Shown: positions 1 to 9,300, counted from the stretch's first letter. The stretch: DNA of 64,000 nucleotides from Sorangium cellulosum So0157-2 (GCF_000418325.1 NC_021658.1:10864001-10928000), one strand, 5' to 3'. Numbers and translations: made by a program. The notes: generated by a model not told the origin, from the sequence alone.

Positions 1-296
1 GCGAGCGCCTGGTCGACCGCGAGCGCGAGCAGCTCCGGCGAGAAGCCGCGCAGCTTCTCCCGCTTCTCTTTCGACGCGCCCGACCAGCACGCGTGCGCCG
101 TCGCGTAGAGGCGGCGCAGATCGGTCAAGACGCGCGAGGAGGCGATCTGCCGCCCTCGCTCGACGAGCTGGGCTTCAGTCGTGCCGTCGAGCAACGCCTC
201 GATGACGCCGGGCTCCGGCTTGCCGAGCCGCTCGGCGAGGGATTCGAGCGTGGGATCGTTGTCGGTCTCTTCGGGAGGAGAGATAGGTTTGGCCAT
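1..296 (-). CDS. Hypothetical protein, cut by the left window edge
   Basis: An open frame starts at ATG 296 and runs off the left edge, giving 98 complete codons. The translation begins MAKPISPPEETDNDP and continues through a mixed-charge helical region with LESLAERLGKPEPGVIEALL near residues 18-37. Amino-acid composition is balanced and third positions are GC-rich, as expected for a real gene here. No family is recognised. The start is inferred from the first ATG; no strong Shine-Dalgarno is visible upstream. The C-terminal part lies outside the window, so function cannot be assigned. Confidence 0.6.
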   Translation of the reverse strand, partial: MAKPISPPEETDNDPTLESLAERLGKPEPGVIEALLDGTTEAQLVERGRQIASSRVLTDLRRLYATAHACWSGASKEKREKLRGFSPELLALAVDQAL

Positions 297-567
297 CTGC
301 GCAGGCTAAGGAGATGCGGAGCGGCACGTCGAGGGCGTGGCAAGTTTTGGCCATGGCGCCAGCGAGCGCCGGGGAGCGGGTCGTGGTCAATTTTGAACAT
401 GAAGGCGGGAAGGTGGGGAGAAAAGATCAATAATCTTCCCGCCTTCCCGCCTTCGTGTGGACTCTCTCTGGGCAAAGTCGACCACGACCGGGGAGCGTGC
501 CCGTGGATGGCGACATCGCGACGCGCGAGCGCGCGGCGCGGAACCGTCGGCATCGCGGCGGAGGGCG

Positions 568-882
568 TCGTCATTCCGGGAGGAAGCCATCGTCATCCGA
601 GGTGGACGCCGTCGTCATCCGCCCGCGAGCCATCCGCATCCGACCCGGAGCCATCGGCATCGGGGCCGGGGCCCGCCGGCATGCGGCCGGAGCCCATCGG
701 CATCCGGCCGGAACCCATCGGCATCGGGCGGCGAGCCATCGTCATCCGGCCCGGAGACGTCGTCATCGGGGCGGGTACCCGCCGTCATCCGACGGGGGGC
801 TCATCGTCCTCCGAGGTGGAGCCCGTCGGCATCCGGCGGAGACCCGTCGGCATCCGGCGGAGACCCGTCGGCATCCGCTCGC
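568..882. repeat. Degenerate 21-bp tandem repeat array
   Basis: About 15 imperfect copies of a 21-bp unit built around CCCRTCGGCATCCGG lie head to tail. The last three copies (about 820-882) are nearly identical. Because 21 is a multiple of three, every frame stays open and gives meaningless heptad peptides, so open frames here are not taken as genes. The flanks (297-567 and 883-987) hold no gene I can support. The array separates the cut-off gene at 1-296 from the 3' end of the MoCF-like gene. Confidence 0.75.
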
Positions 883-987
883 CGGATAGGCGCGGCTACC
901 GCTCCCGCCCGTCGGCTGCCGCGTCTCGAGTGAGCCCGACGGCGCGTCGCCGGCCTGGCTCACAGGGAGAAGCGAGCGCGACGCGCG

Positions 988-1716
988 TCACTCGACGCGG
1001 ACGACCGTCCCCGCGGGCAGGCTCTCGGCGAAGGCGTCGCGCGCCGCGCGCACCTTCGCCTCGACGAGGCCGTCGAACGTGAGCTTCGTGCGGTACTCGA
1101 CGCCGGACCACCGGGGGTAGGAGCCGATGTCGACGTCGCGGTGCGCCTCGACCACGCGGTCGAGCATCGGCTTGAGCTGCCCCTCGTCGAGCGTCGTGAA
1201 CACCGCGAGCGAGACGAACGGCGTGCCGCCCGAGAGCTCGGCCTGGATGAGCGCCTGCTTGGCCCGGAAGATCTGCGGCACGCCGGGCAGCATCCACACG
1301 TTGCGCACCACCACGGCCGGCCACGCGGCGCTGCCGCCGGTCACGAGCCGCGCGCCCTCGGGGATGCGCGCCATGAGCAGGTGCCCCTCGGTGAGCCGGT
1401 CGCCGTAGTACTCGCGCAGCATGCTCTCCATGTCGGGCGCGCTGACCACCGGCACGCCGAAGGCGCGCGCGACGCCAGCGATCGTCAGATCGTCGTGCGT
1501 CGGGCCCACGCCGCCGCTCGTGAAGAGCCAGTCGTGCGACGCCGAGAGCGCCCGCACCTCGGCGGCGATCACCTCGAGGTCGTCGAGCACCATGACCGCG
1601 CGCTCCAGCTTGACGCCGAGCGCGCGCAGGGTGCCGGCGAGCACGAACAGGTTCTCGTCAGCGATCTTCCCGCTGAGCAGCTCGTTGCCGATGATCAGCG
1701 CCGCGGCCGTCCTCAT
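988..1716 (-). CDS. CinA N-terminal/MoCF-type molybdopterin-binding domain protein
   Basis: The 242-residue product begins MRTAAALIIGNELLSGKIADEN, typical of the competence/damage-inducible CinA N-terminal domain. It carries the MoCF-fold signature TSGGVGPTHDD at about residues 66-76 and a MLPGVP segment near 143. The C-terminal amidohydrolase domain of full CinA is absent, so this is the short stand-alone form. Members of the fold bind molybdopterin or act in nucleotide/cofactor metabolism; the substrate here is unknown. The ATG at 1716 lies 16 bases downstream of the xseB stop, so the gene is probably the last of a minus-strand unit with the HEAT gene and xseB. Confidence 0.85.
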   Translation of the reverse strand: MRTAAALIIGNELLSGKIADENLFVLAGTLRALGVKLERAVMVLDDLEVIAAEVRALSASHDWLFTSGGVGPTHDDLTIAGVARAFGVPVVSAPDMESMLREYYGDRLTEGHLLMARIPEGARLVTGGSAAWPAVVVRNVWMLPGVPQIFRAKQALIQAELSGGTPFVSLAVFTTLDEGQLKPMLDRVVEAHRDVDIGSYPRWSGVEYRTKLTFDGLVEAKVRAARDAFAESLPAGTVVRVE

Positions 1717-1732
1717 CTCACCCTTGCTCCGC

Positions 1733-2125
1733 TCAGCCCTCGAACTCGCGCGTCACCGGGCGCCCGTCGGCGTCCATCCCGAGCAGCTCCTCGACGCGCT
1801 TCTCCGCGCGATCGAGCCGCTCCTGCGCCGACCGCGACAGCCGGATGCCCTCCTCGAAGAGCGACAGCGCGCGCTCGAGCGGCAGATCGCCGCCCTCGAG
1901 CTCCGCCACGATCTTCGCGAGGCGGCGCGTCGACTCCTCGAACGACATCGCGCCCGCGGCCTTGTCGCCGCTCGCGGGAGCGCGCTCGCCCTCGGCCACC
2001 GACGCCGCGGCGCGGGGCTCCGCGCGCGATCCCACGCCGGATTCCACGCCGGATTCCACGCCGGGTCCCTCGCCCGGCCCCTCGCCCGTGCGGCTCTCGT
2101 CCGTCGCGTTGCTCATCGTCGTCAT
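1733..2125 (-). CDS. xseB: Exodeoxyribonuclease VII small subunit
   Basis: The last 70 residues match XseB: SFEESTRRLAKIVAELEGGD, then LPLERALSLFEEGIRLSR and a helical tail VEELLGMDADG. The subunit pairs with XseA to degrade single-stranded DNA. The usual length is about 80 residues; this frame is 130 because of a 60-residue Gly/Glu/Ser-rich leader with GVES repeats. ATG 2125 overlaps the TGA of the HEAT-repeat gene as ATGA, which supports the long start and translational coupling; an internal Met at residue 60 is an alternative. No xseA is present in the window. Confidence 0.88.
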   Translation of the reverse strand: MTTMSNATDESRTGEGPGEGPGVESGVESGVGSRAEPRAAASVAEGERAPASGDKAAGAMSFEESTRRLAKIVAELEGGDLPLERALSLFEEGIRLSRSAQERLDRAEKRVEELLGMDADGRPVTREFEG

Positions 2126-4308
2126 GAGCCAGCGTCCCCCGGGGGTGCGGCCGGCGCAAGCAGGACGGAGCTCACCCCGGGCGGCACCGCCGGCACGAGG
2201 AGCACGCCGTCGGGATCGGCCACGACCGGGACCGCCAGCCCATCCGGGCGGACGAGCCGCGCCGGACGCGACGACGCGCTCGCGGCCGCGCCCTGGTCGT
2301 TCGGGACGATCGCGATCCACACCACCCCCGTGGCCAGCGCGGCGCGCGGCGGATCGAGCGCCGGCCCGCCGGCGCCGGACAGCGCGGCCCGCGCGAGCGC
2401 GCGCACCCCCTCGTCGGGATCGAGATCCCGCGCCGCGAGCAGGGCGCGCCGGCGCTGCACCTCGGTGCGCCGAGACAGCCCGCGGACGATCGCGCGGCGC
2501 ACCGCGGGGTCGTCCTCGAAGCGGTAGGCGCGCGCGAGGAGCGACACGCTGTCGGGCAAGGGGTCGCTCCCGAGGCCGAGCGCGACGTGCGCGCGCACGA
2601 CCGGATCGCTCCCCTCGAGCAGCCGCTTGAGCCTGCCGCGGACCACCTCGTCGTCGCGGGCCGCGAGCGCGCGCGCCGCGAGCGGCGACAGCGGGCCGCC
2701 CGCCTCCGCGAGCGCGGCGAGCCGCGAGGTCGCGACCGCGCCGCCCCGAGGCTCCGCGAGCAGCGCGACGCCGGCGGAGATCGCCGCCGCGTCGGGCGCG
2801 GCGTCGTCGCCGCCCGGCGCGGCGCCGCCGCCGGGCGCGGCGAGCTCCGCGAACAGCGGCGCGAGCGCGGCGAGGGCGCGATCGCCCCGCGCGAGCGCGC
2901 CGCGCGCCGCCGCGTGGACCGCCGCGCGATCGCACGAGGCCGGAGCGCACCCGCCGACGACCTCGAGCGGGTCGCGGAGGCCGAGCGCCACGGCCCCGAA
3001 CACCCCGACGGCGCGATCGCTCGACCCCTTCGGCGCCGCGAGCGCGGCGAGGAGCCGCCCCTCGAGCGACCCGGGCGCGTCGCGCAGCGCGAGCCCGCGC
3101 ACCACGCCCGCGCGCAGGCCGAGCCTGCGGAGGTCCGCGTCCCTCGCGGCGCGCGGCCCGTCGACGAGCTCCGCGACGGCGGCCCGCGCCTCGGCCCCGG
3201 GCATCGTCGCCAGCGCGAACGCCGCGGCCGTCGCGAGCTCGGGGCGCTCCAGCGTCAGCCGGCGCAGCTGCCGCGCCGCCTCCGCGCCGCCCGCGCGGCC
3301 GATCGCCGCGACGGCGCGCGGCCGCGCGTCCTCCGGGAGCAGCGGGAGCGCGCGCGCGAGCGCCGGCGCGAGCCGCTCCGCCGGCGCGAGCTCGGCCAGC
3401 CTGAGCCCCTCGAGCCGGCCCAGCTCGGACCCGAGCAGCGAGGCCACCGCGTCCGGCGCCTCCGGCGCGCCGAGGTGGACGAGGATCTCGACGGTCGCCT
3501 CGAAGAGCCCCGGCTCCGGCTTGCTCAGCCACGCGCGCGCCTTGGCCAGCGCCGCCTCGTCGCCGAGCCGCGCGAGGGCGCGCGCCGCGGCCACCTGCGC
3601 CGCCCGATCGCCGCCCTCGAGCATCGGCCGCAGCGCCGCGATCGCCCGCAGATCGCCGAGCTCGCCGAGGAAGCTCACGAGCGCGGGCTCGAGCCGCTTG
3701 CGGCTCCCGAGCAGGAGCTGGAGCGACTCGGGCGGGTACGCCTCAATGGCGAGCGCGGCGGCCTCCCCCGCGGCCCCGCCCTGCACGATCGCGTTCACGA
3801 GCGCGCCGAGCGCGCGCCGCTCGCCGGTGCGCGCGAGCGCGAGGGCGGCGGTGCCGCGCAGCACCTCGCCGAGCGGGGAGGCGGCGCCGCGCGCGGGGCC
3901 GCCGCCCTCCGAGAGCTCGCGCGAGAGGAGCTGGCGCACGGCGTCGCGCTGCGCGTGCGGGGCGAGCGCCCGCACCGCCGCGAGGCGCGCCCTGGGATCC
4001 CGCGCCGCCGGGCCCCCCTGGTCGACCGCGGCGAGCAGCGCGGTCACCGCCTCCTCGGTGCCGATCGCGCCGAGCCGCTCGATGCCGCGCAGCCGCGCCT
4101 CCGGGTCGCTCGACGCGAGCAGCCGCTCGGCGACGGGCACGCCCAGGCTGCCGCGCAGCGGCGCCGCGCCGGCCTCGGCCCTGCCGCCGTCCTCCGCGGG
4201 CCGGGGCGCCCGCGCGGCCGGCTGCGCCACGGCCGGGCCCGCCGCCGCCGAGACCGCGAGCGCCGCGGCGAGGCCCAGGGCGCGGTGGGTTCCAGGGAGG
4301 AATCGCAT
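2122..4308 (-). CDS. Exported HEAT-repeat protein
   Basis: The 728-residue product has a signal peptide (hydrophobic LGLAAALAVSAAAG, then AVAQP as a likely cleavage site). It is otherwise mostly HEAT-type helical repeats: recurring units such as LLASSDPEARLRGIERLG and repeated VRALA or ALARLG segments from about residue 60 to 650. HEAT solenoids are usually protein-binding scaffolds; no catalytic motif is visible. The C-terminal 80 residues lose the repeat pattern and look beta-rich. Its TGA overlaps the xseB start (ATGA). It is divergent from the radical SAM gene, with about 160 bases between them. Confidence 0.85.
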   Translation of the reverse strand: MRFLPGTHRALGLAAALAVSAAAGPAVAQPAARAPRPAEDGGRAEAGAAPLRGSLGVPVAERLLASSDPEARLRGIERLGAIGTEEAVTALLAAVDQGGPAARDPRARLAAVRALAPHAQRDAVRQLLSRELSEGGGPARGAASPLGEVLRGTAALALARTGERRALGALVNAIVQGGAAGEAAALAIEAYPPESLQLLLGSRKRLEPALVSFLGELGDLRAIAALRPMLEGGDRAAQVAAARALARLGDEAALAKARAWLSKPEPGLFEATVEILVHLGAPEAPDAVASLLGSELGRLEGLRLAELAPAERLAPALARALPLLPEDARPRAVAAIGRAGGAEAARQLRRLTLERPELATAAAFALATMPGAEARAAVAELVDGPRAARDADLRRLGLRAGVVRGLALRDAPGSLEGRLLAALAAPKGSSDRAVGVFGAVALGLRDPLEVVGGCAPASCDRAAVHAAARGALARGDRALAALAPLFAELAAPGGGAAPGGDDAAPDAAAISAGVALLAEPRGGAVATSRLAALAEAGGPLSPLAARALAARDDEVVRGRLKRLLEGSDPVVRAHVALGLGSDPLPDSVSLLARAYRFEDDPAVRRAIVRGLSRRTEVQRRRALLAARDLDPDEGVRALARAALSGAGGPALDPPRAALATGVVWIAIVPNDQGAAASASSRPARLVRPDGLAVPVVADPDGVLLVPAVPPGVSSVLLAPAAPPGDAGS

Positions 4309-4470
4309 ACGCGCCCCGTACTATCCCGCGATCGACGGCCCGCTGTCACTCCCCGGGCTGAGCCGCGGAGGGCGCGCCAACGCGGCGTGACGAGCCTGGA
4401 ATTTGATGGAAGCACGCGCTAGGTCGCCCTACGGTGCGGCCGCGAAATGCGCCTGTGAGCGAGGTGACGC

Positions 4471-6363
4471 TTGATCGACCTGGTACGGACACTGGAAAAG
4501 GCCATCACGGCATCGGCCAACAAGGCGTGGCCACTCTTGCAGCATCTGAGCCGGCTCGGCGGCGAGCCCAAGCCGTTTCACCCGAAGTGGAGCGACAAGC
4601 CGATCCCGAGGGGCGGCCAGCGCTCGAAGCCCCCGCTCGGCTGGCCTCGCGAGACGGACAGCCTGTGCCCGCGCTGCGTCAAGGAGGCGCGCGCCGAGAT
4701 CCTGAGTGGCAGGGCGGACTGGACCAAACTCATCCATGACAAGCCCGGGGAGATCCGCGCCCGCATCGTCGCGCGCGACGGCCGCGTCGTCATGGAGAAG
4801 ACGTGCCCGAAGCACGGCTCCTTCTCGGACACGATCTCGATCGACCCGGAGTTCCTCGCCCGGATCGAGCGCCTGTTCGGCGGCCGCGACGTCGAGATGA
4901 CGCCGGACAGGATCCACGACCACGGCTCGAGCACGATCCGGTACGGCCGCGGCTCGGTGCTCACGGTCGATCTGACGAACCGCTGCAACATGATGTGCGA
5001 CCCGTGCTTCATGGATGCCAATCAGGTCGGCTACGTGCACGAGCTCTCCTGGGAGGAGATCACGCGCATCCTGGACGACGCGGCGGAGGTGCGCCCGCGC
5101 CGCCAGATGTCGATCCAGTTCTCCGGCGGCGAGCCGACGCTGAGCCCGCATTTCCTCGACGCGATCCGGTACGCGCGCAAGAAGGGGTACTTCGCGGTGC
5201 AGTGCGCGACGAACGGGCTCCGCTTCGCGGAGGAGCCGGGCTTCGCCAGGAAGGCCAAGGAGGCGGGCCTCCGGATGGCGTACCTGCAGTTCGACGGGGT
5301 GACGAACGCCGCGAACGGCCACCGGAAGATCGCGAACCTCTATGACGTGAAGCTGCGCGCGATCGAGGAGCTCTCGGCCGCCGGGATCGACGTCATCCTG
5401 GTCGTGACGATCGTCAACGGCGTGAACAACGACCAGGTGGGCCCGATCATCGACTTCGCGGTCCAGAACGCCGACAAGATCACGGTCGTCAGCTTCCAGC
5501 CGGTCAGCTTCACCGGCCGCGACGAGGACATCTCCGACGAGCTGCGCGAGCAGCAGCGCTACACGCTGAGCCACCTCGCGCACGACGTCGCCCGGCAGAC
5601 CGGCGTGACCGACCCGCTCCGCGACTGGTTCCCCCTGTCGGCGCTCAGCCCCTTCGGCAACGTGACCGATCTGCTCGACGGCCCCGACAAGGACTGGGGC
5701 CAGCTCAACTGCGGCTGCCACCCGAACTGCGGGATCGGCACCGCGCTGTTCGTCCACAAGAAGACGAAGCAGGTGGTCCCGCTGCTCGATTTCATCGACG
5801 TCGAGGGGCTGCTCTCCGACCTGCGCGCGATCTTCGACGCCGGGCGCGGCCGCGCGCTCACGACGGCGCAGGTCGTCGCCGCGCTCTTGCGCCGCTACCG
5901 GCCCGAGAAGGCGCCGCCGAACTTCCACCTCGCGACCCTGGTGAAGCAGTTCATGAGCCAGACGGGCGCCGCGCACGCCGGCGAGGGCGACGCCCGCGAG
6001 TACGAGTGGCGGGTCCTGTTCGTGGCGGGCATGTGGTTCCAGGACCTGTTCAACTACGATTTCCGCCGCACCGAGATGTGCATCATTCCGTACGGAACGC
6101 AGCTCGGCGAGATCAGCTTCTGCGCGTACAACACCGGCGCCGGGTGGCGGAACATCCTCGAGAAGATGAAGGCCAATGCCACGGTGGCCGAATGGTACAA
6201 GAAGCACGGCCGGCACCCCGTGTACGCGAAGAATAAGGATCTCCCTCTACCGGCCTACGAGAATCCCCTAACGATCATCGAGCACGATCTCGCATTGCGC
6301 GAGCGCGAGCAGGGCGGCCCGCGCGCGCGACCGGCGGCCAGGCGGCTGCCGATCGTGAGCTGA
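4471..6363 (+). CDS. Radical SAM protein of the MJ0619/tetraether lipid synthase (Tes)-like family
   Basis: The 630-residue protein has the radical SAM cluster motif C172-NMM-C176-DP-C179. It also has the accessory cysteines typical of the MJ0619 family: C66-PR-C69, C112 with H115 (KTCPKHG), C414/C416/C420 (CGCHPNCG) and two more in MCIIPYGTQLG...SFCAYN near residue 540. SFSGGEP-like FSGGEPTLS follows the core. Archaeal Tes joins lipid tails carbon to carbon to make tetraether lipids; bacterial relatives are uncharacterised or proposed to make membrane-spanning lipids. The TTG start at 4471 is chosen because GAGGTGA sits just upstream. Function is by family only; no lipid-biosynthesis gene is adjacent. 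Confidence 0.85.
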   Translation: MIDLVRTLEKAITASANKAWPLLQHLSRLGGEPKPFHPKWSDKPIPRGGQRSKPPLGWPRETDSLCPRCVKEARAEILSGRADWTKLIHDKPGEIRARIVARDGRVVMEKTCPKHGSFSDTISIDPEFLARIERLFGGRDVEMTPDRIHDHGSSTIRYGRGSVLTVDLTNRCNMMCDPCFMDANQVGYVHELSWEEITRILDDAAEVRPRRQMSIQFSGGEPTLSPHFLDAIRYARKKGYFAVQCATNGLRFAEEPGFARKAKEAGLRMAYLQFDGVTNAANGHRKIANLYDVKLRAIEELSAAGIDVILVVTIVNGVNNDQVGPIIDFAVQNADKITVVSFQPVSFTGRDEDISDELREQQRYTLSHLAHDVARQTGVTDPLRDWFPLSALSPFGNVTDLLDGPDKDWGQLNCGCHPNCGIGTALFVHKKTKQVVPLLDFIDVEGLLSDLRAIFDAGRGRALTTAQVVAALLRRYRPEKAPPNFHLATLVKQFMSQTGAAHAGEGDAREYEWRVLFVAGMWFQDLFNYDFRRTEMCIIPYGTQLGEISFCAYNTGAGWRNILEKMKANATVAEWYKKHGRHPVYAKNKDLPLPAYENPLTIIEHDLALREREQGGPRARPAARRLPIVS

Positions 6364-6386
6364 TCGCGCGGCCTCCTCCGCGCGCG

Positions 6387-6692
6387 GGCGCATGCGCCAT
6401 CGCCGCGCGCATGCGCCATCGCCGCGCGCATGCGCCATCGCCGCGCGCATGCGCCATCGCCGCGCGCATGCGCCATCGCCGCGCGCATGCGCCATCGCCG
6501 CGCGCATGCGCCATCGCCGCGCGCATGCGCCATCGCCGCGCGCATGCGCCATCGCCGCGCGCATGCGCCATCGCCGCGCGCATGCGCCATCGCCGCGCGC
6601 ATGCGCCATCGCCGCGCGCATGCGCCATCGCCGCGCGCATGCGCCATCGCCGCGCGCATGCGCCATCGCCGCGCGCATGCGCCATCGCCGCC
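6387..6692. repeat. Sixteen perfect 19-bp tandem repeats containing a palindrome
   Basis: The unit CGCGCATGCGCCATCGCCG repeats 16 times without variation; CATGCG begins at 6391 and every 19 bases to 6676. Each unit contains the perfect 10-bp palindrome GCGCATGCGC and an 11-base alternating purine/pyrimidine run, so Z-DNA or cruciform formation is plausible. A 19-base period keeps all frames open, but the resulting peptides are repeats of each other and not genes. The array lies between the radical SAM gene and a Ser/Thr kinase. The remainder of the 547-base gap (6693-6910) holds a purine/pyrimidine tract and probably the kinase promoter. Confidence 0.97.
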
Positions 6693-6792
6693 GATCGCCG
6701 ACCGAGGGCTCACGTGAGCCTAGGCTGCCGGCGATCGGTCGTAGCGCGCCTCACATCGGGAGGAAATCGGGTTTTCGTCGTGGCCGTGTGGG

Positions 6793-6853
6793 ACGCGCGC
6801 GCGCACGCACGCGCACGCACGCGCACGCACGCGCAAGCACGCGCAAGCACGCA
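6793..6853. repeat. Alternating CG/CA dinucleotide tract
   Basis: A run of GCGCACGCAC units gives about 40 bases of strictly alternating purine and pyrimidine (6793-6834), followed by two interrupted units with GCAAGC. Such tracts have Z-DNA-forming potential. It lies about 60 bases upstream of the kinase start, where a promoter would be expected; any regulatory role is inference. Confidence 0.7.
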
Positions 6854-6910
6854 CGGAGATGCGGCGCATGACTCGTGGAGAACGCACCTCGCATGGTGTA
6901 GCCTGGTCGT

Positions 6911-8743
6911 GTGACCTTGCACGCTGGCCGCTATGAGAGCTTGCGCGCCATTGCGTCGGGCGGCATGGCCACCGTGTACCTCGGGCGGGCGGTCGGCGCC
7001 GGCGGGTTCGAGCGCCTCGTCGCCCTGAAGATGATGCACCCGCACATCGCGGCGGAGCCCGAGTTCGTCGCGATGTTCCTCGACGAGGCGCGCCTCGCGG
7101 CGCGGGTCCGCCACCCCAACGTCGTCGCCACGTTCGATCTCGTCGAGGACCCGCTGTTCCTCGTCATGGAGTACATCGAGGGCCCGTCGCTGCACCTCCT
7201 GCTCCGCACGTGCGCGCGGGCGAAGCGGCGGGTCCCCATCGGGATCGTGCTCCGCATCTTCCTCGACGTGCTCGCGGGCCTGCACGCGGCGCACGAGCTC
7301 ACCGGCTCCGAGGGCGAGCCGCTCAACCTCGTGCACCGCGACGTCTCGCCGCAGAACGTGATCGTCGGCATCGACGGCGTCGCGCGCATCACCGACTTCG
7401 GCGTGGCCCGCGCCGAGACGCGGCTCATGTCGACGCAGGGGAACGCGCTCAAGGGCAAGCTCTCGTACATGGCGCCCGAGCAGATCCACGCCGAGCAGGT
7501 CGACCGCCGCAGCGACGTGTACTCGGCCGGCGTGGTGCTCTGGGAGATGCTCACGGAGGAGCGCCTGTTCAAGGCCGACAACGACGGCGCGCTGATCGCG
7601 CAGATCCTGAAGGGCCCGCCCGCGGGTCCGCGCGCGGTGGTGCCGTCGGTCCCCGCCGCGCTCGACACGATCTGCATGCGCGCGCTGCGCGCCGACCCGG
7701 ACGACCGGTTCCCGACCGCGGCGGCGTTCGCCGAGGCGCTGGAAGAGGCGGCCGCGCAGACGCCGGGCCTCGCCGTGTCGTCGCCGCGGGCGGTGGAGGC
7801 GCTCATCAAGGAGGTCGGCCTGCGCGACCTCACCGCGCCCATCAGCGTGCGGAACGGCCCCGCGTCGGGCCCGCGTTCCGGGCCGATGTCGGGGCGCTCG
7901 CCGCTCAGCCAGCGCTCCCCGCTGAGCGAGCCCTTGCCCCTGAGCCAGCGCTCCCCGCGGAGCGAGCCGCTGAGCCAGCGCTCTCCCCTGGGCGAGCCGC
8001 TGAGCCAGCGCTCTCCCTTGAGCGACCGCTCTCCGCTCGGCCTGCAGAGCCTCGGGCCGGCGCCGGACCTCTCGGGCGCCGAGGGCAGCGCGCCGGGGCT
8101 CGGCGCCGTCGTCTCGGAGGCCGTGTTCCGCCGGCAGCACCTCGTGCGTCGCAGCGTGATCGCCAGCGTCTGCGCGGTCGCGCTCGCGGCCGGCGTGGGC
8201 GCCTTCTTCGCCTTCGGCACGCGCGAGCCCGCCGCTCGAGAAGCGGCGGAGAGCGCCCCGGTCCTCCCGAGCTCGCCGCACCTGCCCGCGACCGTGGCCG
8301 ACGGCGCGACGGTCCACGCCGCCGTGCCGGGGCAGCCCGCCGGGGCCGTCGAGGCGCTCGCCCCCGGCGGCGCCGGCCAGGTCCCCGCCCCCGCCCGAGC
8401 CGCGCACAGCCCTCCCCCCGTCGCTTCCGCCCATGCCCCCGGCCGCTCCGTCCAGGGCTCCGCGCTCGGCAGATCCGCGCATGGCCCTGCGCCCACCGCC
8501 AACCGCGCGACGAAGGCCCTCCCGCGGCCGGCGCCCAGAGCGACCCCGCCCGTGGCCGTCAAGCCCAGGACGGGCCGGCCGGATACGCGCACGGCGGGCG
8601 GATCCACGGTCTCGACGGCGAAGCCTGCCACCCGCTCGCCGGCCGTCCGCACCGCGGCGCCGAAGGCACCGAAGGCGCCGGAGCCGAAGCGGAGCGCTCC
8701 GCGGGCGACCTCCCGCACCCCCTTCAAACCCTCAGGGCTTTGA
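6911..8743 (+). CDS. Membrane-anchored Ser/Thr protein kinase
   Basis: The 610-residue protein starts at GTG 6911 with an N-terminal kinase domain (about 7-275). It shows glycine loop ASGGMATVYLG, lysine K40 (VALKMM), HRDVSPQN with D144, DFG at D162 and SYMAPEQ in the activation segment, so it should be active. A Ser/Pro/Leu/Arg repeat (units like SPLSQRS) spans about 320-378. One membrane helix follows at about 414-434, then a 170-residue Pro/Ala-rich tail, presumably periplasmic. Myxobacteria have many such Hanks-type kinases; no substrate is suggested by the neighbours. Upstream lie two unusual repeat tracts. Confidence 0.95.
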   Translation: MTLHAGRYESLRAIASGGMATVYLGRAVGAGGFERLVALKMMHPHIAAEPEFVAMFLDEARLAARVRHPNVVATFDLVEDPLFLVMEYIEGPSLHLLLRTCARAKRRVPIGIVLRIFLDVLAGLHAAHELTGSEGEPLNLVHRDVSPQNVIVGIDGVARITDFGVARAETRLMSTQGNALKGKLSYMAPEQIHAEQVDRRSDVYSAGVVLWEMLTEERLFKADNDGALIAQILKGPPAGPRAVVPSVPAALDTICMRALRADPDDRFPTAAAFAEALEEAAAQTPGLAVSSPRAVEALIKEVGLRDLTAPISVRNGPASGPRSGPMSGRSPLSQRSPLSEPLPLSQRSPRSEPLSQRSPLGEPLSQRSPLSDRSPLGLQSLGPAPDLSGAEGSAPGLGAVVSEAVFRRQHLVRRSVIASVCAVALAAGVGAFFAFGTREPAAREAAESAPVLPSSPHLPATVADGATVHAAVPGQPAGAVEALAPGGAGQVPAPARAAHSPPPVASAHAPGRSVQGSALGRSAHGPAPTANRATKALPRPAPRATPPVAVKPRTGRPDTRTAGGSTVSTAKPATRSPAVRTAAPKAPKAPEPKRSAPRATSRTPFKPSGL

Positions 8744-8754
8744 CACGCCCGAAG

Positions 8755-8881
8755 AGCGGGCGGTGACGCGCCGACCAGCGGGGCGGTGATGCGTCAACCA
8801 GCGAGGTGATCACGCGCCAGCCAGCGAGGTGATCGCGCGCCTGCCAGCGAGGTGATCACGCGCCGGCCCGCGAGGAGGTAA
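8755..8881. repeat. 23-bp imperfect tandem repeat
   Basis: Four to five copies of a 23-bp unit with the core CCAGCGAGGTGATCACGCG follow the kinase stop codon almost directly. The rest of the gap to 9300 contains a second small repeat (two CCCGTCCAAYRCTCCGG units around 9029-9075) and no gene that I can support. Confidence 0.7.
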
Positions 8882-9300
8882 CGCGCGATGTCACGAGGCC
8901 TCGCGAGACGCCATCGGCGCGCCTGCATCCCCGGACGTCAACGCTGGACAGACGCGACGCGCTGCGCCTGCGCGCCGGCGCAGCGATCCTCACGCGCGCG
9001 GCCCGCCCGGCGATGATCCTTTTTGCCGACCCGTCCAACACTCCGGCCGTGGAGGCCCGTCCAATGCTCCGGCGACCACGATCGCCCTCCGCCTCGCGCA
9101 GGCCGCGCGCGCCGAGGTCGCGCCGTCAGCCATGGAACGCGTCGCTGCCGCACCTACATCGCCGCGAAAACCAGCAGAACGTCAGTCGCCGTCTCACGAG
9201 CGCGACATAGGAGGTAGGCTATTCTTGTCGTGGGGCGGTATGTGCTCGCCCAAGTGAAAGACGCGCCGCGCGTCAGACGTTACCCCGGGGGAACCAGCTC

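Noticed and set aside
1141..2127. Plus-strand open frames opposite the MoCF-like and xseB genes
   Set aside because: Arg/Ala/His-rich composition, no family signal and complete overlap with recognisable genes.
6387..6692. Possible CRISPR array
   Set aside because: The 19-bp units are contiguous and identical with no spacers, and no cas gene is near.
6392..6914. Open frames of MRHRRAHAPSP type in all three frames over the 19-bp array
   Set aside because: The 19-base period rotates through the frames, so all encode the same peptide repeat. No ribosome site or unique sequence.
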